Shown here piece after piece: positions 6,655 through 12,217 of a stretch of DNA of 12,217 nucleotides. A model generated the notes under the pieces. It saw only the letters and a program-made list of their open reading frames with translations, did no database searches and was not told the DNA's origin. Position numbers and translations under genes: made by a program. Each line of letters opens with the position of its first letter. Position 1 is the first letter of the stretch. The DNA comes from Kordiimonadaceae bacterium. GTDB taxonomy: Bacteria > Pseudomonadota > Alphaproteobacteria > Sphingomonadales > Emcibacteraceae. Location of the stretch: assembly GCA_018699075.1 (NCBI GenBank), contig JABIPV010000332.1, positions 1 through 12,217 on the forward strand. Direction: 5' to 3'.

Positions 6655-7581
6655 ATGAATAAACATATAGCAGTTACAGGCGCCACTGGGTTTGTAGGCC
6701 AACATTTGCTTTGCCAACTTATTTCTAAAGGATATAAGGTTACTGCGCTCACCAGACGCCCACAAAAGCCAATAGAAAATGTTCATTGGATTCTCGGTGA
6801 TTTTGAAAGTGCTTCATCACTAAGAGAACTTGTTCAAGATGCAGATGTGGTTATTAATGTTGCTGGATTGGTCAAAGCACCTAACTTAGATGATTTTCAA
6901 AAAGCAAACTCCATTGCCGTTGATGCATTGATGAATGCCATAAAGTCCGCTAATAAAATACCCTATTTTATCCAAATTTCTTCACTCACCGCCAGAGAGC
7001 CAACTATCTCTGATTATGCAAGAAGCAAATTCGACGGCGAAGAGAAAGTAAAAAACAATAATTTAAACCTTAACTGGACGATATTAAGACCGCCTGGAAT
7101 TTATGGGCCCAAAGATACTGAAACATTGAAAATATTCAATTTGATAAAATGGCATCTCGCTCTTTTTCCCGCAAATCGTCACCATAGAGTATCATGGATA
7201 CACGTTTTTGATTTAGTGAAAGCAATTACATTCTTGATAGAAAGCAATGACCACTTTAGCCAGATCATTGAAATTGATGATGGTCATGAAAAAGGTTATT
7301 CTCACGAAGAATTTTTCAAGATTAGTTCTGATATCATGGGCATTAGTCCTTTAAAAATCACTTTACCTCAGTGTTTATTAAGGTTTATTGGTCACACAAA
7401 TGACATATTAGGGCATATAGTCGACTACGTTCCGATGGTTTCGGTAAAAAAAACTAACGAATTATGTCATTCTAATTGGGTTGTGGATAAAACAAAAACG
7501 ATAAAAGGCTCTGAATGGCGCGCAGAATATGACTTGCAAAAGGGACTTAAAGAAACACTCGACTGGTACAAAAATAACTAA
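6655..7581 (+). CDS. cerR: NAD(P)-dependent epimerase-type reductase, probable ceramide reductase
   Basis: A 308-residue extended short-chain dehydrogenase. The nucleotide-binding motif TGATGFVG is at residues 8-15, right after the first beta strand. The catalytic set is Ser109/Ser110 with Tyr121 and Lys125 in YARSK. RPPGIYGP (145-152) is the conserved block of extended SDRs. HVFDLVKAI (183-191) is the usual following motif. By position it matches the epimerase-like gene between the acyl-ACP synthetase and the ACP in Caulobacter. There it is needed for ceramide synthesis and is thought to reduce the keto group of the ceramide intermediate (recalled, not verifiable here). The family is certain; the ceramide-reductase assignment rests on context. 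It follows the ligase gene by 82 bases, across a terminator-like hairpin. No damage is seen. Confidence 0.82.
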   Translation: MNKHIAVTGATGFVGQHLLCQLISKGYKVTALTRRPQKPIENVHWILGDFESASSLRELVQDADVVINVAGLVKAPNLDDFQKANSIAVDALMNAIKSANKIPYFIQISSLTAREPTISDYARSKFDGEEKVKNNNLNLNWTILRPPGIYGPKDTETLKIFNLIKWHLALFPANRHHRVSWIHVFDLVKAITFLIESNDHFSQIIEIDDGHEKGYSHEEFFKISSDIMGISPLKITLPQCLLRFIGHTNDILGHIVDYVPMVSVKKTNELCHSNWVVDKTKTIKGSEWRAEYDLQKGLKETLDWYKNN

Positions 7582-7648
7582 TATATTTAATGATAGATTT
7601 TGAGCTTTATTTTTTGTAAGTTAGCCGACCACTTCTAAGAGAAAAAAC

Positions 7649-7897
7649 ATGACACTTAATACTTCAGAAATATTCGACCAAATTTGCGAAATTATGACCC
7701 CTTTTAATATTAAGGCCATTTCAATAAAAACGGGTACGACATTTGCTTCTGATCTTGAACTTGATTCACTTGCCGTGATGGATATGTTGGCGGCTATTGA
7801 AGATCATTTCGATGTTACTGTTCCTCTAAATATTCTCCCGGATTTAGAAACAGTTGGTCAGGTTGCAGAAGCCATTAAAACCATTTTAGACGAATAA
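7649..7897 (+). CDS. acpR: Dedicated acyl carrier protein for sphingolipid synthesis
   Basis: An 82-residue acidic protein of the acyl carrier family. The 4'-phosphopantetheine attachment serine is Ser40 in LELDSLAVMDML, the D-S-L motif at the start of helix 2, and the four-helix pattern runs through to GQVAEAIKTILDE. It would carry the acyl chain from the upstream acyl-AMP ligase to the serine palmitoyltransferase encoded 29 bases downstream. It is not the fatty-acid-synthesis AcpP, which has D-S-L-D-x-V-E-L and sits next to fabF. Here the sequence after the serine is L-A-V-M-D-M-L. The start has AGAGA a few bases upstream. The gap to cerR is 67 bases and has no hairpin. The ACP call is firm and the pathway role is from context. 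Confidence 0.88.
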   Translation: MTLNTSEIFDQICEIMTPFNIKAISIKTGTTFASDLELDSLAVMDMLAAIEDHFDVTVPLNILPDLETVGQVAEAIKTILDE

Positions 7898-7926
7898 ATT
7901 TAGTTTACTCAATAAGCAGCCATAAT

Positions 7927-9129
7927 ATGACCTTAGATCTTTTTGAAAAATTCAACACGACAATTGAAAACTTTAATCAACTTCCATCCGGAGAATTAAA
8001 TCCGTTCACAGTGGTTATGGATAAAGTAATTTCCCCCACTGAAGCGATTATCAATGGACGTAAGACCATTCTTGCTGGCACCAACAATTATATGGGTATG
8101 ACCTATAATAAACAATGTATGGATGCCGCAATTGAAGCCCTAAACACATTCGGCACTGGTACGACTGGTTCGAGGGTTTTAAATGGTACATATAACGGTC
8201 ATAAGAAATTAGAAGCAAGCTTGAATGATTTTTATGGAACAGATCACGCAATTGTATTTTCAACCGGTTATCAAGCCAACCTTGGTGTGATTGCAACAAT
8301 AGCGGGGCCAAAAGATTATGTGGTAATCGATGCAGATAGTCATGCCAGTATTTATGATGGCTGTGCTATGGGCAACGCAACAATTGTGCGTTTCACACAT
8401 AATGATCCGGAAAACCTTGAAAAACGCCTCGCGCGGATCAGAAGAAAAGACCCAGAAGCCGGTATATTAGTGGTTATTGAAGGCGTCTATAGTATGCTGG
8501 GCGATCAAGCTCCAATTAAAGAACTTGCTGAAGCTTCAAAAAAACATGATGCTTTTGTCCTGGTTGATGAAGCGCATTCAATAGGCGTATTTGGTCAAAC
8601 TGGACGTGGAGTTGCACAAGAACAAGGCGTTGAGCATTTAGTAGATTTTACGATCGGCACTTTCAGTAAAAGTGTGGGAACGGTAGGCGGATACTGTGTT
8701 TCAAATCATCCTAAATTTGACGTTCTAAGACTTGTTTGTCGTCCTTATGTATTTACAGCATCGTTACCACCATCTGTTGTTGCCTCAGCAACGAAAGCGT
8801 TAGAACTCATAAAAGACAGTAATTTAAGAGTTAAGCTTCTCGAAAATTCAATGCGCCTGAATAAAGGGCTAGCAGATGCAGGTTTTAATATGGGCACCAC
8901 AGGTGAAAGCCCCATTGCGGCAATTATAATAGATGAGCAAAATACGGCCATTGCTTACTGGCAAATGATGATGCAGGAAGGGGTTTATGTCAACCTTGCG
9001 GTACCACCTGCTACGCCTAATGGCTTAAATCTTATGCGCTGCAGCTTATCAGCAGCACATACTTTCGAACAAATTGATTATATGCTGGAAAAATTCATTT
9101 CTGTAGGTAAAAATTTAGCTGTATTATAG
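7927..9129 (+). CDS. spt: Serine palmitoyltransferase (alpha-oxoamine synthase family)
   Basis: A 400-residue PLP enzyme that condenses L-serine with a long-chain acyl thioester to 3-keto-sphinganine, the first step of sphingolipid synthesis. Family residues seen: TFGTGTTGSR at 74-83, the PLP-stacking histidine His139 in DADSHAS, the Asp214 pairing with the pyridine nitrogen and His217 in LVDEAHSIG, and the Schiff-base lysine Lys248 in GTFSKSVG. The length fits soluble bacterial SPT (about 400). The same fold covers 8-amino-7-oxononanoate synthase, glycine acetyltransferase and 5-aminolevulinate synthase. The ACP, acyl-AMP ligase and epimerase neighbours make SPT the best reading, and the preference for acyl-ACP is inferred. 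The ATG at 7927 has no good Shine-Dalgarno site, so coupling to the ACP gene is likely. The stop at 9129 is 11 bases from the convergent stop at 9141. Confidence 0.88.
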   Translation: MTLDLFEKFNTTIENFNQLPSGELNPFTVVMDKVISPTEAIINGRKTILAGTNNYMGMTYNKQCMDAAIEALNTFGTGTTGSRVLNGTYNGHKKLEASLNDFYGTDHAIVFSTGYQANLGVIATIAGPKDYVVIDADSHASIYDGCAMGNATIVRFTHNDPENLEKRLARIRRKDPEAGILVVIEGVYSMLGDQAPIKELAEASKKHDAFVLVDEAHSIGVFGQTGRGVAQEQGVEHLVDFTIGTFSKSVGTVGGYCVSNHPKFDVLRLVCRPYVFTASLPPSVVASATKALELIKDSNLRVKLLENSMRLNKGLADAGFNMGTTGESPIAAIIIDEQNTAIAYWQMMMQEGVYVNLAVPPATPNGLNLMRCSLSAAHTFEQIDYMLEKFISVGKNLAVL

Positions 9130-9140
9130 GGGCGTTTTTT

Positions 9141-10100
9141 TTAATGCAGATGAATGAAAGTTAAGGATTCTGATGTGGTGATAAGTAATTCTCCGCTTAC
9201 ATCAGTTTCATAGAAGCAACCATCAACAACGAAGTTTTTATTTAATACCAGCCGAGCATGTTCAATTTCCGTAATGGTGTGCCCCGGTACCATATTATTT
9301 CCATAACTACCTTTTAATATTTTTTTACCTGTGTTTAAAATAGCATCTTTCGTGTTTTCCACACTGATAAAGTTAAGTGAATTTTCTTTCCTACGGTCAG
9401 GAAACTTTGTTCCTAAGAACATCCAGTCTAAACCGCTAAGCAGTACCATAAAATAACGCCCTAGAACTGCGCCACGTTGATTTCGGCTTATCCTAATCAT
9501 TTCATCAATATCATCAGATTTCTTAGATTTCATGTAAGCTTTAGACAATAAAGATAATATTGTTGTGTAATTCTGGATAAGTTGTTTAATTCCAGATCGA
9601 TATAGAGTTCTTTTAAATAGTGATTTTTGGTTTATGATCTCACCCGTACAAAAATACAATCCATAGAGCTTACCCACATGCAATACCCCTTCCACTTTTA
9701 TCAGCGGGGCTTTGACAATATGATTTAACAAAGTACCGGATTTATGTTTTAACAATATGTGTTTTAAATCTTTATGGGCCCGATCCGCAGTAGCACCGAA
9801 GCTTTGAGAAATAAATCGATCTTCATCGCCGGATAAAACAGAGATAGGAATGCCGATATTGCCAAATGGCTTCTTATCAATTAAATATTCAAATGTAGCT
9901 GAGGATAAGGCTTTACCACCAACAATAACAATAGCACTGACATTACATTGCTTAAAACGGGTCAAAGCTTCACCAATATCCATGAAATTTTTCACTTCAT
10001 AATGAATAATGCCTTCGCCTTCTCGTTTTATTACCTTCCTGATTTGATCCATTTCATTATTATTAGAAAATGAATCAGGGCTAGTCAAAATAGCAATCAT
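9141..10100 (-). CDS. Degenerate diacylglycerol/sphingoid-base kinase-fold protein
   Basis: A 319-residue soluble-looking protein, the length of bacterial lipid kinases. It appears to have the two-domain diacylglycerol kinase layout. Residues 1-8 (MIAILTSP) form the first strand. IVIVGGKALSSATF (57-70) aligns with the nucleotide-binding IVVGGDGT.. region. ISVLSGDEDRFIS (86-98) stands where the family has PLGTGNDFAR. The C-terminus VVDGCFYETDVSGELLI (291-307) aligns with the usual DGE-containing end (D293-G294). The GGDGT signature is reduced to GGKAL and DGE to DGC, so kinase activity may be lost or altered. In Caulobacter a related kinase-family gene near spt phosphorylates ceramide (recalled). 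The start is the first ATG. It is convergent to spt and divergent from lptF. Family membership is moderate; function is inference. Confidence 0.55.
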   Translation of the reverse strand: MIAILTSPDSFSNNNEMDQIRKVIKREGEGIIHYEVKNFMDIGEALTRFKQCNVSAIVIVGGKALSSATFEYLIDKKPFGNIGIPISVLSGDEDRFISQSFGATADRAHKDLKHILLKHKSGTLLNHIVKAPLIKVEGVLHVGKLYGLYFCTGEIINQKSLFKRTLYRSGIKQLIQNYTTILSLLSKAYMKSKKSDDIDEMIRISRNQRGAVLGRYFMVLLSGLDWMFLGTKFPDRRKENSLNFISVENTKDAILNTGKKILKGSYGNNMVPGHTITEIEHARLVLNKNFVVDGCFYETDVSGELLITTSESLTFIHLH

Positions 10101-10340
10101 GTTAACTTATTGATCCTGCTTTATCCTTTAAAATTATATTTATTACTTTTAGAATATATATCGGCAAATTGAAACACTTATGCCCTATATTGGACATAAA
10201 GTAGTGGCATAAGCGAAAAAGATTTATTATTTTGCTTAAATTTCCTACAATGCTGACATTTATGTCTAAAATCATTACACTTTAGGCTTAAATGAGCTAT
10301 CAAAAGAAAACAAGGCAATAATCAAGCTAAATAGAGTTTT
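10101..10340. promoter_or_regulatory. Divergent intergenic region with repeated TTATGYC elements
   Basis: Between the kinase-like gene and lptF, 240 bp hold no gene. The 7-mer TTATGCC or TTATGTC occurs four times: plus strand 10178-10184, minus 10193-10199, minus 10206-10212 and plus 10260-10266. The first two form an imperfect inverted repeat (10178-10199). CTTATGCC (10177-10184) and GGCATAAG (10206-10213) form an 8-bp perfect one with a 21-base loop. GACAT-TT-ATGTC (10255-10266) is a third. This looks like a binding-site cluster controlling both divergent genes. Confidence 0.4.
10274..10303 (+). promoter_or_regulatory. Candidate lptF-lptG promoter
   Basis: ATTACA (10274-10279) and TATCAA (10298-10303) are 18 bases apart, each 4/6 to consensus. 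They lie just downstream of the last TTATGTC element and would give a leader of about 30 bases before lptF. The match is moderate. Confidence 0.3.
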
Positions 10341-11516
10341 ATGTTTAAAAAAATAGATTTTTATATATTGCGAAATACGGTTGTCCCTCTATTCGCTACA
10401 TTAGGCATATCAGCACTTTTGCTTCTGCTTGAAAAAATGCTTTCTCTTTTTGATTTTGTCATCAATCAGGGCGGACCTATTGATATTGTATGGCAAATGC
10501 TCGGTAACTTAATGCCACAGTATTTAACTCTCGTAATCCCTCTGGCTATGTTTCTTGGTGTCCTGCTCTGTACACGTAAGCTTGCCTTAAGCAGTGAGCT
10601 TGATGCATTACTAAGCTGTGGCCTTAGTTTACACCGGTTATTGCTACCTTCAGTATTCATCGCCGTTCTTCTATTAGTGGTAAATATTATTGTCGTAGGG
10701 TTTGTTCAGCCATATAGCAAATATGCGTACGAAGAACTTATCTTCGATGTTCGAAGCGGCGCTCTAGGGGCGGCCATTAAGTCAAATGAATTCACCAATT
10801 TAGGTGAAGGACTTACTCTTCGAATTGAAGAAACAAGAGAAAATGGTACAGAGTTGGTCGATATTTTTGCTCAGAAAGAAGATCCGGATGGTCATATTTT
10901 TTCAGTAAGTGCTAAAAGAGGCAATTTTTACGCCTCTCCAGATCAGAAATATATTATTCTCAGATTATTTGAAGGCACGCTGATTGATTTCAATATTGAT
11001 CAAAATCGACCACGAATTTTAAATTTCGATATGCATGACTTGCCTTTGGAAGTTCCCATGTTTGAACAGTTTAGGATGCGTGGTGACGAAGCAACTGAAA
11101 TGACTTTCAATGAACTGCTCACTCTGCGCAATTCAGGCGACACAGCCATAACAGCCACATTACATTCACGTATAGCCAGAGCCCTTTCGATCCTTATCGT
11201 GCCATTTCTAGCCTTACCTCTAGGACTAGTCGCGAAAAGATCTGGTCGTGCACTAGGCATATCCGTCGGCGTATTTATTTTGCTTTTATATCATAAAGTA
11301 TTGGAATTTGGACTTGATTTTGCAGCAGAAGGCATTTTAAGCCCTTGGCTTACCATATGGTTTCCTACCGTGTTATTTATAATGTTAACGGCGCGATTAT
11401 ATTATATTGGCGCCTATCAAGTTGGTGGTACACCACTACGTAAACTTGAGGCCGTTTCCGATGTCATTTCAGAAACCATTACGAAAATCTCAAAAAAACT
11501 AGGGACGGCGAGCTGA
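10341..11516 (+). CDS. lptF: Lipid exporter permease LptF (LptF/LptG family)
   Basis: LptF and LptG form the inner-membrane permease of the Lpt ABC exporter that extracts lipopolysaccharide and hands it to LptC. The 391-residue product shows the family layout. There are three N-terminal membrane segments (about 14-34, 55-80, 97-122), with SSELDALLSCGLS (84-96) as the coupling helix that contacts the ATPase. A periplasmic jellyroll domain spans roughly 125-265. Three C-terminal segments (about 272-292, 298-320, 332-355) follow, with LALPLGLVAKRSGRALGI between the first two. The length is slightly more than E. coli LptF (366). lptG follows one base later. Genes usually seen beside lptF, such as pepA, are not here; instead the neighbour is a lipid-kinase-like gene and then spt. 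It may therefore be the general LPS exporter or a copy for another lipid. Confidence 0.87.
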   Translation: MFKKIDFYILRNTVVPLFATLGISALLLLLEKMLSLFDFVINQGGPIDIVWQMLGNLMPQYLTLVIPLAMFLGVLLCTRKLALSSELDALLSCGLSLHRLLLPSVFIAVLLLVVNIIVVGFVQPYSKYAYEELIFDVRSGALGAAIKSNEFTNLGEGLTLRIEETRENGTELVDIFAQKEDPDGHIFSVSAKRGNFYASPDQKYIILRLFEGTLIDFNIDQNRPRILNFDMHDLPLEVPMFEQFRMRGDEATEMTFNELLTLRNSGDTAITATLHSRIARALSILIVPFLALPLGLVAKRSGRALGISVGVFILLLYHKVLEFGLDFAAEGILSPWLTIWFPTVLFIMLTARLYYIGAYQVGGTPLRKLEAVSDVISETITKISKKLGTAS

Positions 11517-11517
11517 T

Positions 11518-12217
11518 ATGGTAGAACGGGTCATAAGTTACGGCGGCCATTTTGGCAAAGTATTTAGCCCAGGTAGTATGGATGTGTATCTTGCGAAGAT
11601 TTTTGCCATGCGTTACGTGGTTATTCTGGCAGGTTTAATCGCTACCTTACAAATGCTTGACCTTCTGGCAAAGTCGGAAGAAATCCTCGCCGGAGAGGGA
11701 ACTGGGTATGCTGACCTCTGGGAATATGTAAAATTAAGAAGCCCGCATTTGATATCTTTATTTTCTCCGTTTGTGGCCTTGCTTGCCTCTATTTTAACTC
11801 TATCAACGCTTAATGTTCACAGTGAAATTATTATAATGAAAGCGGCCGGCTGGTCAGCATTTCGCATACTCATCCCGTTAATGGCGGTTTCTTTACTTAT
11901 TGGTGCGATTAATTTTGTTTTTTCAGAAATGGTCACAGTTCACGCGCGCGGTGAACTGCGCAATTGGGAAGCAAATGCCTTTGCAGCGGATATCCCGCCA
12001 GCACCTGATTCCGTATTCGATACGTGGGTTACAGACGGTCAAAATTTAGTCAAGGCGGAAAGTGCTAACCGCAACGGCAGTATACTTCTACTTGATCAAG
12101 TGACACAATATATTCGTGATGAAAATAAAAATATTGTAAGTATTGTAAAAGCAGATTTCGCTGTTTATCGGGAAGAAAAATGGAAACTATTCGAAGTGAA
12201 GCAGTTCGACTTAAATA
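11518..12217 (+). CDS. lptG: Lipid exporter permease LptG (5' part, runs off the right edge)
   Basis: The partner permease of LptF. The first 233 residues are visible. Hydrophobic segments lie at about 33-50, 77-99 and 116-136, and the coupling-helix block HSEIIIMKAAGWSAFRI at 101-117 (family S-E-[LI]-x-x-[ML]-[RK]-A-A-G) is well kept. The periplasmic jellyroll starts near residue 140 and is cut by the window edge. The ATG at 11518 follows the lptF TGA after one base, so the pair is cotranscribed and coupled. It gives a 20-residue N-terminal extension before Met21 (ATG at 11578), which fits the family start better and has AGG just upstream, so the true start is uncertain. About 130-160 residues should lie beyond the edge. 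Confidence 0.87.
   Translation, partial: MVERVISYGGHFGKVFSPGSMDVYLAKIFAMRYVVILAGLIATLQMLDLLAKSEEILAGEGTGYADLWEYVKLRSPHLISLFSPFVALLASILTLSTLNVHSEIIIMKAAGWSAFRILIPLMAVSLLIGAINFVFSEMVTVHARGELRNWEANAFAADIPPAPDSVFDTWVTDGQNLVKAESANRNGSILLLDQVTQYIRDENKNIVSIVKADFAVYREEKWKLFEVKQFDLN

Noticed and set aside
7582..7648. Separate promoter for the ACP-spt pair in the 67-bp gap
   Set aside because: A TTGAGC is present but no -10 at suitable spacing; nothing supportable.
9130..9142. Run of eight T between the convergent spt and kinase-like genes as an spt terminator
   Set aside because: The only stem before it is a 4-bp pair with a G-U; too weak to call, though the T-run could aid termination.
1..12217. 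tRNA, rRNA, CRISPR arrays, insertion sequences or phage genes
   Set aside because: No cloverleaf, repeat-spacer pattern, terminal inverted repeats or transposase/integrase motifs seen; the gene content is chromosomal.

Overview
The window reads as a chromosomal segment of an AT-rich alphaproteobacterium, and every gene in it looks native. This placement is an inference from two things. The first is the dapA-smpB pair and the recX next to small transporters. The second is a bacterial ceramide/sphingolipid block (acyl-AMP ligase, epimerase, acyl carrier protein, serine palmitoyltransferase) whose gene order, read from memory, is that of Caulobacter. I cannot name the order or genus.

Left part (1-3670), all on the minus strand. 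smpB (5' part only, running off the left edge) sits one base after dapA. Upstream of these is a secreted EF-hand protein with its own strong terminator. Then come an MFS permease and recX, which overlap by 11 bases. Divergent from recX, with only 22 bp between the start codons, is a DMT/EamA-family permease (3693-4592, plus strand).

Centre (4593-9129), plus strand. A 243-bp intergenic region with two perfect palindromes leads into four genes that together form the first half of bacterial sphingolipid synthesis. The fatty acyl-AMP ligase probably activates a fatty acid and loads it onto the dedicated acyl carrier protein. Serine palmitoyltransferase condenses the acyl-ACP (or acyl-CoA) with serine. 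The epimerase-like reductase acts later, on the keto (or oxidised) ceramide. A terminator-like hairpin lies between the ligase and the reductase gene, so the four genes may not be one simple transcript. The acyltransferase that N-acylates the long-chain base (bacterial ceramide synthase) is not in the window.

Right part (9141-12217). Convergent to spt is a minus-strand gene whose product resembles the diacylglycerol/long-chain-base kinase fold but has lost the GGDGT signature. It is a candidate sphingolipid-modifying or regulatory protein. A 240-bp divergent intergenic region carrying several copies of a TTATGYC element separates it from lptF and lptG (lptG is cut by the right edge). These encode the inner-membrane permease of an Lpt-type lipid exporter. 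The layout suggests synthesis, possible head-group modification and export of a sphingolipid encoded side by side, but the link to export is inference from position only.
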